Of a stretch of 64,000 nt of DNA, positions 35,249 to 43,946 are shown piece by piece; the stretch's first letter is position 1; every line of letters starts with the position of its first letter. The position numbers and the translations under genes are program-made. A model generated the notes under the pieces. That model saw nothing but the letters and a program-made list of their open reading frames with translations. It did no database searches and had not been told where the DNA came from. The stretch is from the NCBI GenBank assembly GCA_964520985.1, contig CAZFPB010000001.1:1488001-1552000 (forward strand), read 5' to 3'. The stretch is from CAYSGL01 sp964520985. GTDB taxonomy: Bacteria; Pseudomonadota; Alphaproteobacteria; Micavibrionales; Micavibrionaceae.

Positions 35249-35894
35249 GGTTCGCACGGCCGATAGCCAGAATGGCATAGGCTTTGGTCTTGCCGTGCAA
35301 GCAATAGGTTTCAAATTCATCAAGGGGCATTGCGTGCGTGGCGTTGGCATCGCTGTTATCTTCCAGTGCGCTAGGGTGAGCCGCATGTTTTTCAAAAGGA
35401 TCAATGACCGTAATGATGCCATTCTCCAGCCGGTCGATTAACACCCAGTGTGCTTCCTGATCGCTGAACGCGCGAACCAGAATGATCGGCACCTTCCCCT
35501 GCCAGAGAAGATCGCGGAGCAGGTTTTGGGAATAAGGAACGTCGCTTGACCACTCCACCCCCTCTTTCAAGGCACATTCATGGTCATGCTCGTTCACCAG
35601 CGTATAGATTTTCTTTTCGCTCTCCTTGAGCACATCTTCTTCAAATAATGTCTCAATCGCCGGCAAATCATTGGTAAGAATACGGGCCGTGAAACCGCGC
35701 TTGACCGCTGAGCGCCCTAGACCATGAGGCGTGCAGCCCGCGTGCCCGTGTCCCATGAACACCGAGTTGGCTTCGCGCCAGATCAGAAATTCGTTCACTT
35801 CCGCCAAGGGGCGCAACGGGTCCAGCCGATGCATCGCCATTTTCAGACAAACCGGGCCGCAGGTGAAATCGGTGCTTTGGAAGAGCTTTGCCAT
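35238..35894 (-). CDS. Papain-like peptidase C39-type protein (DUF3335-like)
   Basis: 218 residues. A C39-like core is visible: Cys12 in DFTCGPVCLKMAM, His149 in EAHWVLIDRL, Asp165 in ITVIDPFEKH. This is the Cys-His-Asp order of double-glycine peptidases but without a transporter. Family members of this shape occur next to, or fused to, a GNAT acetyltransferase beside a RimK-type ligase. Here the GNAT is a separate gene on the other strand, 63 bases away, followed by the RimK gene. A peptide-processing role is inference; no precursor peptide was found. Confidence 0.78.
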   Translation of the reverse strand: MAKLFQSTDFTCGPVCLKMAMHRLDPLRPLAEVNEFLIWREANSVFMGHGHAGCTPHGLGRSAVKRGFTARILTNDLPAIETLFEEDVLKESEKKIYTLVNEHDHECALKEGVEWSSDVPYSQNLLRDLLWQGKVPIILVRAFSDQEAHWVLIDRLENGIITVIDPFEKHAAHPSALEDNSDANATHAMPLDEFETYCLHGKTKAYAILAIGRANLTK

Positions 35895-35957
35895 TTTTCT
35901 ATCCTACCGTATTTCCAACGCTTGCCAAACGCTCTAGTTCAACTACTGTTTGTTTTT

Positions 35958-36401
35958 ATGATCTTGATCCGCCCGGCTTCATTAAACGATCTAGATGCGC
36001 TTCAAGCGCTGGAAGCGCTGTTCCCGTCGGACAGGCTGTCGCCCCGACAGATGCGCCGGCACATCCTGAGTAAAACCGCCCTGTTCCTGACGGCACTACA
36101 CGATGACGCAATCGCGGGGTATGCCCTTTTCTTCCTGCGCAAGGCGCGCGGGGCGCGATTTTACTCGCTGATTGTCGATCCCAAAGTGCGTGGCCAAGGG
36201 ATTGCCCGCCGGCTAATCGAGCACGCCGTTACGTTATTACAGGCGCGCGGGGAACGAAATGTGGGGCTGGAAGTTGATGCGGCAGACGTGGAGACCATCG
36301 CTTTTTACACTCGGTGCGGATTTGTTGCAGGCGAGACGGTTCATGCCTATTATGATGACGGGCGGGATGCCCTGAAGATGAGGAAAGATCTGACGCAATG
36401 A
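35958..36401 (+). CDS. GNAT acetyltransferase (RimI-like)
   Basis: 147 residues from ATG 35958; upstream frame extensions run over the C39-like gene. Motif A LIVDPKVRGQGIARRLIEHA holds the acetyl-CoA loop (RGQGIA), followed by GLEVDAADVETIAFYTRCGF. Closest in layout to RimI-type protein acetyltransferases. It overlaps the RimK-like gene by ATGA, so the two products are made together and probably modify the same target. Confidence 0.88.
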   Translation: MILIRPASLNDLDALQALEALFPSDRLSPRQMRRHILSKTALFLTALHDDAIAGYALFFLRKARGARFYSLIVDPKVRGQGIARRLIEHAVTLLQARGERNVGLEVDAADVETIAFYTRCGFVAGETVHAYYDDGRDALKMRKDLTQ

Positions 36402-37867
36402 TCAAACATATCGTGGTTTCTGACAAGCCGCTTGATTTCCTCCCGGCCGATTCCGATATGTTGGTGCTCAGCGCAACCGATTTTATTTCGAACAAATCCT
36501 TGATCGATCTGCGCAAGGCACCGGGCGTTAAAGTCGTCAATCTGTGCAGCAATTTCGAGTATCTTTCAAAAGGATATTATTGCTCATTGCTGGCCGAAGC
36601 ACGCGGCATGCGATGTGTGCCAAGCGTGCGCAACGTGGTCACGCTGAATTGGAAGCGTCATTATCAATCGCATCTGGCCGACCTGAATTTACTGCTCGAC
36701 CGGTATTTTGATGAACCTTCGGACGAACCGACCTCGCGCACTTATACTATTTTCTTTGGTCGTTGCACCGAGCCGTCGCTTGAGATGCTGGCGAGCCGTC
36801 TGTTCGATCTGTTCCGTTTTCCGCTGATGAGCGTCGAGGTAAAGCTCGATTCCAAAGGGAAATGGGTGGTTGGCGATGTCGACCCGCTTTCCATCGGAGA
36901 CCTGCCGAAACAAAAACAAGAATTCTTTGCCAAGGCGCTCGATAAATTTACCGGGTCCGCCTGGCGCACCAAGGAAGGCAAAAAAGAGAAACACTGGATT
37001 GCGATCCTGCATGATCCGGAAGAAAAAGATTGCCCGTCCAACAAGGCGGCGTTGCAAAAATTCATTAAGGTCGGCAAAGAGCTGAATGTCGCGGTTGAGT
37101 TGATTACCAAGGCGGATTTTTCCAGCCTGGTGGAGTTTGATGCGCTGCTGATCCGTGAGACTACCGCGATCAATCACCATACCTACCGTTTCGCGCTGAA
37201 AGCCGAAGAAGAAGGGTTGCCGAGTATCGACGATACGCGGTCCATCATTCGTTGCTGCAACAAAGTATTTCAGTATGAAGTATTGGAAGCCAAGCACGTG
37301 CCGTTGCCCAAAACATTCATCATCGACCGCAAAAGCGAAAAGCAGTTTGAGGCAGAACTGGAATATCCGGCCGTGGTTAAAATTCCCGACGGCGCGTTTT
37401 CACGCGGCGTGATTAAAGTGGAAAACGCCGAACAATTCCGCGACGCGGTGTTCGAGCTTTTAAAAAAATCGGAAATTATTCTGGTGCAGGAATTCGTGCA
37501 TAGCGAATTCGACTGGCGCATTGGCATTCTGGACGGACAGCCTTTATATGCCTGCAAATACTACATGGCCGAAGGGCACTGGCAGATTTACAACCACGGT
37601 GCCAAGACGACCAAGCGCAAAGAAGGACAGCACGAAACCGTGCCTGTTGAAACGGTGCCGGAACATGTCATGCAGGTCGCTCTGAAAGCGGCTAAATACA
37701 TGGGCGATGGATTATACGGTGTCGACCTGAAACAGGCGGGCGACCGGGTCGTTGTGATGGAAGTGAACGACAATCCCAATCTCGACGCAGGCGTCGAAGA
37801 CCAGATCATCGGCGATCTTTTGTATAAACGCGTGCTTGAATCCCTGATACGCCGGATTGAGCGTTAA
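36398..37867 (+). CDS. RimK-family ATP-grasp ligase with long N-terminal domain
   Basis: 489 residues, much longer than E. coli RimK (about 300), as in the RimK-like family whose N-terminal 190 residues form a separate domain. The ATP-grasp part spans about 270-485: YPAVVKIPDGAFSRGV, ILVQEFVHSEFDWRIG, and the Mg ligands in VVVMEVNDNPNLDAG. ATP-grasp ligases of this type add amino acids such as glutamate to a protein or peptide C-terminus. Translationally coupled to the GNAT gene. Substrate unknown; ribosomal protein S6 or a dedicated peptide are options. It shares TTAA with the next convergent gene. Confidence 0.87.
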   Translation: MIKHIVVSDKPLDFLPADSDMLVLSATDFISNKSLIDLRKAPGVKVVNLCSNFEYLSKGYYCSLLAEARGMRCVPSVRNVVTLNWKRHYQSHLADLNLLLDRYFDEPSDEPTSRTYTIFFGRCTEPSLEMLASRLFDLFRFPLMSVEVKLDSKGKWVVGDVDPLSIGDLPKQKQEFFAKALDKFTGSAWRTKEGKKEKHWIAILHDPEEKDCPSNKAALQKFIKVGKELNVAVELITKADFSSLVEFDALLIRETTAINHHTYRFALKAEEEGLPSIDDTRSIIRCCNKVFQYEVLEAKHVPLPKTFIIDRKSEKQFEAELEYPAVVKIPDGAFSRGVIKVENAEQFRDAVFELLKKSEIILVQEFVHSEFDWRIGILDGQPLYACKYYMAEGHWQIYNHGAKTTKRKEGQHETVPVETVPEHVMQVALKAAKYMGDGLYGVDLKQAGDRVVVMEVNDNPNLDAGVEDQIIGDLLYKRVLESLIRRIER

Positions 37868-38841
37868 TGCATTTCCAGTTTATCGGCAAAGGTCATTTGC
37901 GCACTGTCCCAGTAGCGCGTTCTGTCTATGCGGGCGAGCTGCGTATTTTCCATGACAGATAGATAAATATTTTTATCAAGCAGCGGTTCATAGTCTGGTT
38001 GGAAAGGACGGGCGGCAACGAGCAGGCAGTCTTTTTTTGCCTCTTCCGGATTTTTATCCCACCCCGTTTTACGGCGAAGAAGGATAAGACGGATATGATC
38101 TGCCATTTCTTCGTCCTTGCAGACCAGAATAGGTTTAACGCGCAAATTACGGTTTCCTTCAGCGTACTGCATTTCACATACAAAGCGTGGCTTCCCTTTA
38201 TTGCTGCGCTTTATTTCAGCGCGGGGATACACAACGACAAGCGAGCCATCCGGATCTTTTTGTCGGGAGTGGTTGTATAATGTTTTATAACGCTCTTTAG
38301 GTATAAAGAGATCTCTCCAGGCGAAAACTTTTCCCTGATAATCAAAATCAATGTCATTGAGAGCAGGATCATCAAGGGATGAAAAATTCTTTTCGAGAAA
38401 ATCAACGAGCAGACGCATACTGCCGATCGGCTTTTTTTCTATGACAGACGCCGATCCTCTGGCCGCTTTATTAAAATCTGCCCTAGGGGGAGACAAATCA
38501 CGGGCGGCGCTGCCAATCGGAAAATTCAGACGAATGTGCAGGCGGCCGTCCCGAATATAGACCGTACCCGAATTTTCCTGGGTCAGTCGTTCATAATCAT
38601 AACGGCACCCGGTCTCATGAGCAGAGCTTCGGTTTCTAACGAACGTTTCTGGCAGAAGGTCCTGATTTCCTTTACGCCGCGTTTCTTTGCGCCAATGAAA
38701 AAAAGCCTTGTCGCAGGCAAGGCACGTGTAATTGTAAAGTTCTGAAAGCGTATGGCGGGTTTCTGGTGTCACTTCAGTGGCGCTGAAGCGGGAATGAATC
38801 TCTTGGCCTGTCTTTTTATCGGACGCGCGCACGGTAAACAT
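37864..38841 (-). CDS. Hypothetical protein with possible zinc-binding CxxC...HxxxC motif
   Basis: 325 residues, AT-richer than its surroundings. N-terminal YTCLACDKAFFHW (Cys pair near 40-43) and AHETGCRYDYE (near 73-83) could form a zinc site like those at the start of CoiA-type competence/nuclease proteins. The remainder (VVVYPRAEIKR, FVCEMQYAEGNRNL) is not recognised. A nucleic-acid role is a guess. It is convergent with and overlaps the RimK gene by 4 bases. Confidence 0.6.
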   Translation of the reverse strand: MFTVRASDKKTGQEIHSRFSATEVTPETRHTLSELYNYTCLACDKAFFHWRKETRRKGNQDLLPETFVRNRSSAHETGCRYDYERLTQENSGTVYIRDGRLHIRLNFPIGSAARDLSPPRADFNKAARGSASVIEKKPIGSMRLLVDFLEKNFSSLDDPALNDIDFDYQGKVFAWRDLFIPKERYKTLYNHSRQKDPDGSLVVVYPRAEIKRSNKGKPRFVCEMQYAEGNRNLRVKPILVCKDEEMADHIRLILLRRKTGWDKNPEEAKKDCLLVAARPFQPDYEPLLDKNIYLSVMENTQLARIDRTRYWDSAQMTFADKLEMH

Positions 38842-38878
38842 GCGCGATATCTAACATTCATTTATTTTTATGTCAATG

Positions 38879-39388
38879 CTAAACGGTCTGGTTGAAATTG
38901 TAGCGCTTGGTCACGGGGCCGGTGAAATCGGCCACGGCGCGGGCGGGGGCGCTCAAGGACTCGCCGCTAAAGGCGGCCACCGTGACATCCGTTAAAGATT
39001 GACCGGTCTGGTATTCGGCAATAGCGGTCGCAGTGCCGGCAATTGCGCCGATCGGCCCGCCAAACAGGGCGCCCCCCACGACTTGCGCCGCGCCGCCGAT
39101 CTGATCTCCGGTCAGGTTGCGGTAGAGCAGGTTGACCAGCGGGATATGCTGGAGGGGATTGATCATGTCGATAAAATCGCCAAAACTGGGCGCGGTCTCC
39201 TTGGCAGCCGCGGGTTTGGTGGTGCCATCCAGGGCTTGGTTAAAAGAGGCGGGCTGGGCGGACGGGGTGTATACAGGGATGGCTGGCCCGGCTGTACGCG
39301 CTTCATCCGACAGCGGATCGGGGCGCGCCAAAGCCTGCTGCGGAGACGCAGCGGCGCGGGGATCCAGCGGTGGAAAGGCGATTTGCAC
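38879..39388 (-). CDS. Hypothetical protein with glycine-zipper segment
   Basis: 169 residues. The first 70 residues are Pro/Ala-rich and probably disordered. Then FGDFIDMINPLQHIPLVNLL, a motif I recall from unnamed alphaproteobacterial proteins. A glycine-zipper hydrophobic stretch GGAAQVVGGALFGGPIGAI lies near 97-115. No signal peptide. Function unknown; membrane association is possible through the zipper. Confidence 0.7.
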   Translation of the reverse strand: MQIAFPPLDPRAAASPQQALARPDPLSDEARTAGPAIPVYTPSAQPASFNQALDGTTKPAAAKETAPSFGDFIDMINPLQHIPLVNLLYRNLTGDQIGGAAQVVGGALFGGPIGAIAGTATAIAEYQTGQSLTDVTVAAFSGESLSAPARAVADFTGPVTKRYNFNQTV

Positions 39389-39471
39389 GGGCGTCCTTAT
39401 TTGCTCCTTGAATTCGTCCTCTAAAACGTTGCAAGCTTTATGCCAGTAAAGACAAGGACCGCATAAAAATT

Positions 39472-40002
39472 ATGACGTCTATTCAATCAGATAACCAAGC
39501 ACTCGACCGGGTAATCGCCCAGATGCAGGCGCACCTGCTGGACAGTGCGCCCGATTTTGCATTTGTGTGGGCAAAGGATTCCCTGCAGGTCAGCAAGGGC
39601 GGCGTTGTTATCAAGACATTCCCGGCGCCGGTCAAGGTGGGGGCGGTGTACAATGCCATTCAGCGTTTCAGCAACCAATCGCCGCTTGAATCCCTACCGC
39701 AGGTTATCGGTATTGGGCCATATCACTTCGATCCGCGCCGCTCTCACCTGATATCCGCAGATGACCAGGACGTTATTGTGCTGACCGATAAGGAGCGCGA
39801 TATCCTGGTCGCTCTGTGGCGCGCGCCGGATAAATCTTTGACACGCGAGGCGCTGCTGGATGCTGTCTGGGCGTACGCGCAGGGCGTCGAAACACATACG
39901 CTGGAAACCCATATCTACCGCCTGCGCCAAAAAATGGAAGCGGACCCCGGCACGCCGGACTGGCTGGTCAATGTGGATGGGCTGTATCGTTTAAACGCCT
40001 GA
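39472..40002 (+). CDS. OmpR/PhoB-type winged-helix regulator without receiver domain
   Basis: 176 residues. The C-terminal 95 residues form a winged helix: LTDKERDILVALWRAP, LTREALLDAVWAY, THTLETHIYRLRQKME, and wing VDGLYRLNA. The N-terminal 75 residues do not show the phospho-acceptor Asp/Lys pattern of a receiver; a partial receiver-like stretch (FAFVWAKDSLQVSKGG) remains. Possibly an orphan or degenerate response regulator. Targets unknown. It overlaps a convergent gene by 12 bases. Confidence 0.8.
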   Translation: MTSIQSDNQALDRVIAQMQAHLLDSAPDFAFVWAKDSLQVSKGGVVIKTFPAPVKVGAVYNAIQRFSNQSPLESLPQVIGIGPYHFDPRRSHLISADDQDVIVLTDKERDILVALWRAPDKSLTREALLDAVWAYAQGVETHTLETHIYRLRQKMEADPGTPDWLVNVDGLYRLNA

Positions 40003-40560
40003 TTTCAAGCGGGCGACCGCTTCTTCAATCGCATGCAAAAACGTGTCGGATTTTTCCAGGGGCAGGGTCTCATGCCCCATCTCAATGAGCTGCGTGAGAT
40101 CGGCGATGAGCAGGTGAATGAGGCGTACATCCTGCGCCTGCACCAGATCGACATCGGCCGTCGCGGCAGGTAGCGGCGGCGGGTGATAGGCGCCCACCCC
40201 TTTATCGGCCATGGATTGATAGGCCTGCATCGCGCGCGCCGTTTGGGTATTTTGTGGCGGGCGCGTTTCGGGTTGCGGCGAGATCACCGCCATATCATCG
40301 GGTGATCCCTTTCCCGCCCCGGCGCCGCCGGCTACATGCGCGGTATTGCCGCTCACAAAATTAATCAGGAACGCGCGGAGCGACTCGATCGACACGCCCA
40401 TGGAATCTTCCCAAAGAGTACTGTCTTCCTCTTCCTCGTCGCGCGGGTCTTTTTTACGGCTCTCGTCGCGCGGTTCGTCTTTGCGGATAGCCAGACGGGT
40501 ATCGACCGGGTCCGCCTGGCGGATGGTCGCTTTAAATAACGGGCCGAGGTTGGAAAACAT
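39991..40560 (-). CDS. Hypothetical acidic protein
   Basis: 189 residues, not recognised. Highly charged N-terminal part with runs of Asp/Glu/Lys (RDESRKKDPRDEEEEDS), a Gly/Pro-rich middle, and a helical C-terminus (DVRLIHLLIADLTQLIEMGH). It is soluble with no signal. Start and upstream stop overlap by one base, so it is co-transcribed with the secreted protein at 40560-41279. Confidence 0.65.
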   Translation of the reverse strand: MFSNLGPLFKATIRQADPVDTRLAIRKDEPRDESRKKDPRDEEEEDSTLWEDSMGVSIESLRAFLINFVSGNTAHVAGGAGAGKGSPDDMAVISPQPETRPPQNTQTARAMQAYQSMADKGVGAYHPPPLPAATADVDLVQAQDVRLIHLLIADLTQLIEMGHETLPLEKSDTFLHAIEEAVARLKSGV

Positions 40561-41279
40561 CAGGGCGCCTTGGGTTTTTCATGCAGCGCATTGAGACTTT
40601 GGGTTTGCGGCGAGACGTAGCCGTTCGCGGTTTTTTCCCAGAGAAGCGCGCCATCGCTGCCCCATAAAGTCACCCCGGCAATCATACCTGCCAGCGGCCA
40701 TACTTCGCGGTCATACAGCGTCATGGGTTCGGCGGGATTGGCGTATTGCCCGCGCAGCTGGAGAATGATGCGCGCGTCCTTGCCATTGCCGAGCGCGGTT
40801 TTCAGGCGGTCATACTGGTCTTTGGTGAGCGTATCGTTCTCGTAATCCTCCACCTTTTGCGGCACGAGGGCGAACAGCATGCCGCGATATTCATAAGGAA
40901 AGAAGTTGCCGTTATCCTCCATGAAGGTCCAGGATAGCGTGTATTGTTTCTGATCCGGCGAGGCCGCCGTGGTTTCCTGCAAGGTGACGTGAGCCAGCGT
41001 CGCCAGATTCAAAATATCGCGCGCGGGAGAATAGTCCGTATAGGCTTTTTTCAGGCGCTCGGCTTCTTGCGCCGCAATGGCCGGACGGCGGGCGAGCGGC
41101 GTGTCATGATAGAGTTTCGTATCTTTGGCCCAGGCGGAAAAGCTGGGAGTCAGTCCCGCGATTTTATAAAATGCGATGGCGACATCTTCGGACGAGGCGG
41201 TATCAAGCGTTTGCGCGCGCACTGAAGCAGGCAAAGCCGCCACAAAAATCACCAACAGGCATAAAGCAAGCCGTGTCAT
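40560..41279 (-). CDS. Secreted hypothetical protein (DUF4852-like at most)
   Basis: 239 residues. A clear signal peptide (LALCLLVIFVAALPASVRAQ, cleavage near residue 22). The mature protein holds FYKIAGLTPSFSAWAKDT, a beta-rich centre (YTLSWTFMEDNGNFFPYEYRG) and IILQLRGQYANPAEPM. Probably periplasmic. I suspect DUF4852 but cannot confirm. First gene of a two-gene unit, divergent from the Smr-domain gene. Confidence 0.7.
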   Translation of the reverse strand: MTRLALCLLVIFVAALPASVRAQTLDTASSEDVAIAFYKIAGLTPSFSAWAKDTKLYHDTPLARRPAIAAQEAERLKKAYTDYSPARDILNLATLAHVTLQETTAASPDQKQYTLSWTFMEDNGNFFPYEYRGMLFALVPQKVEDYENDTLTKDQYDRLKTALGNGKDARIILQLRGQYANPAEPMTLYDREVWPLAGMIAGVTLWGSDGALLWEKTANGYVSPQTQSLNALHEKPKAP

Positions 41280-41332
41280 TCTTCCCCGTTTCTTTTATCA
41301 TGGTAGCGCATAACAGGGGGGCGAGGCAATCT

Positions 41333-41890
41333 ATGGCAGAAGAAGATGAAACACGGCTCTGGCAGCGCGTCACCCACGATATCAAGCCGTTGAAAAAACC
41401 GGCCGCATCGAAATCCGCCAAACCCAAAACACCCAAGGAAAAGCCAGCGCCGAAAAGTACCGTCCCGACCAAGAACATGGAGCGGATTATCCTGACGCCC
41501 GGTCTGAAGGCTGCCGATGTGGCACCTGCGCGCCAAGCAGCACAGCTCGATAAACGCACCGATACCCGCCTGCGCAAAGGGCAGATGAAAATCGCCGGGA
41601 CGCTCGATCTGCATGGGATGACACAGGCTCGCGCGCACGACGCGCTGAATGAGTTTATTATCGCCGCCCAGAAAGCAGGCAAACGCTGCGTGCTGATTAT
41701 TACCGGCAAAGGAAATTCCAAGCGTACGAGTGAGGAATGGCTGGAGCAAAAGCCGGGTATCTTAAAACAGAAACTGCCGCAATGGCTGGATACGGCGCCG
41801 CTCAATCGTTTGGTATTGAGACACTATCCGGCGCAGGCAGAACATGGCGGCGGCGGGGCGTTTTACGTGTATTTGAAACGCGATCGATAG
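41333..41890 (+). CDS. Smr-domain protein
   Basis: 185 residues from ATG 41333 (MAEEDETRLW), with GCGAGG upstream; longer frames run into the divergent gene. The N-terminal 70 residues are Lys/Pro-rich and likely flexible. The Smr domain spans about 90-185: LDLHGMTQARAHDALNEF, TGKGNSKR and AEHGGGGAFYVYLKR. Smr domains act as DNA or RNA nicking endonucleases, and MutS-free proteins of this layout are common in alphaproteobacteria. Confidence 0.9.
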   Translation: MAEEDETRLWQRVTHDIKPLKKPAASKSAKPKTPKEKPAPKSTVPTKNMERIILTPGLKAADVAPARQAAQLDKRTDTRLRKGQMKIAGTLDLHGMTQARAHDALNEFIIAAQKAGKRCVLIITGKGNSKRTSEEWLEQKPGILKQKLPQWLDTAPLNRLVLRHYPAQAEHGGGGAFYVYLKRDR

Positions 41891-41891
41891 A

Positions 41892-42551
41892 TCAGCGCGC
41901 ACCGAAGAGAGCGCTGCCGATGCGCACATGCGTGGCGCCACAGGCAATCGCCTGTTCGAAATCGGCGCTCATGCCCATGCTGATATTTGGTAAGCCATAT
42001 TCGCGCGCGATTTTTGTCAGAAAACAGAAATGCAGCGACGGGGGCTCATCGACAGGCGGTACACACATAACGCCGGTAATCGTTAAACCAGCCTGCTCGG
42101 TTGCATAGCGATAAAGCGCGTCAACGTCGCACGGTAGCACGCCGCTTTTCTGATCCTCTTCCCCGGTGTTGATCTGTAGGTAACAGGGAACGGATTTGTT
42201 CTGCTTGGCCATCTCCATCGCCAGCGCGTCGGCGAGTTTTTCGCGGTCGAGCGTTTCAATGACATCGAACAGGGCGACAGCGTCTTTGGCTTTGTTGGTT
42301 TGCAGCGGGCCAATCAGATGCAGGCGCAGATCGGGAAAAGCAGCGCGGCGATGCGCCCAGTGATCGATGGCTTCTTGTACCTTGTTTTCTCCAAATAAAC
42401 GGTGACCCAGCGCCAGCGCTTCATCCAGTTTTTCATCAGGTTGATTTTTGCTGATGGCGACAAGCTGAACGGAAGCAGGCGCGCGATCGCTTTTACGCGC
42501 GGCGCGGGAAATTTCTTTATGTATGAAGGCGAAGTTTTCGGTGGTGGACAT
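41892..42551 (-). CDS. yggS: YggS-family pyridoxal-phosphate homeostasis protein
   Basis: 219 residues. Single-domain alanine-racemase-like barrel: PLP lysine in VAISKNQPDEKL, LFGENKVQEAIDHW, HLIGPLQTNK, and SMGMSADFEQAIACGATHVRIGSALFG. It binds PLP and buffers the free pool; no catalytic activity is known. The 3' end sits one base from the convergent Smr gene. Confidence 0.94.
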   Translation of the reverse strand: MSTTENFAFIHKEISRAARKSDRAPASVQLVAISKNQPDEKLDEALALGHRLFGENKVQEAIDHWAHRRAAFPDLRLHLIGPLQTNKAKDAVALFDVIETLDREKLADALAMEMAKQNKSVPCYLQINTGEEDQKSGVLPCDVDALYRYATEQAGLTITGVMCVPPVDEPPSLHFCFLTKIAREYGLPNISMGMSADFEQAIACGATHVRIGSALFGAR

Positions 42552-42565
42552 GACTTTGTCTTAGA

Positions 42566-42596
42566 CAAAAAGAAAGGGGCGCACAAGGCGCCCCTT
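42566..42596 (-). terminator. Intrinsic terminator of the porin gene
   Basis: On the minus strand: a 9-bp perfect stem (42574-42582 with 42588-42596) and a 5-base loop, followed by TTTCTTTTTGTC. It starts 23 bases after the porin stop codon. Confidence 0.85.
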
Positions 42597-42618
42597 CCAA
42601 ATTCATAGTAACTTCAAA

Positions 42619-43656
42619 TTAGAAGTTGAACTGAACGCCAGCCAGAGCGGACGTAACATCGTCATCGCCGAAGGTTGGTGTATCAACATCAGCAAAGCTG
42701 ACCGAGCCGCGGAACGTCAGGCCAGGAGCTGCTGTGTATACAACACCGCCTGTGTAACGTTCTGCTTCGCCGAGACCGGCATCATCAGCATCTGTGTTCA
42801 GGTAAGAAGCACCGAACTGGAAAGGACCAGTTGTGTAGTCAGCACCAACAACCCATGTGTCGAGGTCTGCATCTTCAACGCCAGCTACGCTGTTCGTTTG
42901 TGTGTAGACTGCACCGATACCGAACGCGCCGATATCCAGGTCTGTACCAACGTTCCACTGTTGCAGATCGTCTGTGCCAGCGCCATCAACGTTAACTTGC
43001 GTGAAGCCGGAGCCTACAGCAAAACCAACATTGTTGAATACGCCTTCATAGCGAGCCGAAGCTTCATAGCCTTCAGCCAGACCATCGTCATCGAGGTTGA
43101 AGCCGGTCAGGCCGGTAACTTCATCATCAGCAACGTCTGGTGTGTACGAACCGCCAACCTGGAAGCCGGAGAATACTGGCGACAGGTATGTGACTTTTTG
43201 TTCTTGGCCAGTTGCATCGTTTGCATAGTCAAGACCGCCCAGGCCACGGATTGGCTGGATGTACTGACGGATACCGTCGATGTTTGCGTCAGCCGAAGGA
43301 GCAGCAACCTGCAGGAGGTAGTTAGCGCCATCTTCCGAACCCAGGTTTACGCGACCAAAGTTGGACGACAGGTAAACATAGGATTCTTCAACATTGTTGT
43401 CAGCGCCGCCATCTTGTTGGTCAACTTCGATTTCTGTGTGGAAACCGTAAACCAGACCATTGTCAGCAGTGCCTTCAGCATTGATGTGCAGTTCCGACTC
43501 GCGCAGCATGTCGAAATCGCGTGTGTCGTCTTGATCGGACCAGCCGAGGTAGTTTTTCGAGTGACCACCAACGGTTACGTCGATCTGAGCAGCTGCAGGA
43601 GCAGCGGACAGAGCAACACCGAGAGCGGCTGCACTGCAAAGTAGAAGTTTTTTCAT
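42619..43656 (-). CDS. Gram-negative outer-membrane porin
   Basis: 345 residues. The ribosome site decides the start: GGAGG is 7 bases before ATG 43656 (MKKLLLCSAAALGVALSA), too close to ATG 43662. Signal peptide cleaved near AAAQ at about 24. The mature part is made of alternating amphipathic strands (VDQQDGGADNNVEESYVYLS, FQFGASYLNTDADD) and ends in VQFNF, the C-terminal Phe recognised by BAM. The family forms trimeric diffusion channels. Strongly biased codons and a strong terminator suggest high expression. Confidence 0.92.
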   Translation of the reverse strand: MKKLLLCSAAALGVALSAAPAAAQIDVTVGGHSKNYLGWSDQDDTRDFDMLRESELHINAEGTADNGLVYGFHTEIEVDQQDGGADNNVEESYVYLSSNFGRVNLGSEDGANYLLQVAAPSADANIDGIRQYIQPIRGLGGLDYANDATGQEQKVTYLSPVFSGFQVGGSYTPDVADDEVTGLTGFNLDDDGLAEGYEASARYEGVFNNVGFAVGSGFTQVNVDGAGTDDLQQWNVGTDLDIGAFGIGAVYTQTNSVAGVEDADLDTWVVGADYTTGPFQFGASYLNTDADDAGLGEAERYTGGVVYTAAPGLTFRGSVSFADVDTPTFGDDDVTSALAGVQFNF

Positions 43657-43946
43657 TGTCATTCCTCCAAAAAAATAGACAAAATTTTTGCTTAACCGTG
43701 ATCGTAGAATTCTTATCACCTTTAAGAACCGCAAAGAATTGCCTTCGCGATGTCCATAGATAGCCATGGTTCGCGGCCAGCTTCAACGCTGGATAGACCC
43801 CCTGTGGACTTTTTTTCCGGCCCCGTGGCATTTATGCAACAGGGCTAAACGGGCATAAAACCGCTTGAGGGGGGAATTCCGGCCATGCTACACAAGGTGA
43901 CCGCCGCGACGACCATATATATAGACACGCGACCTTAGAGGATACT

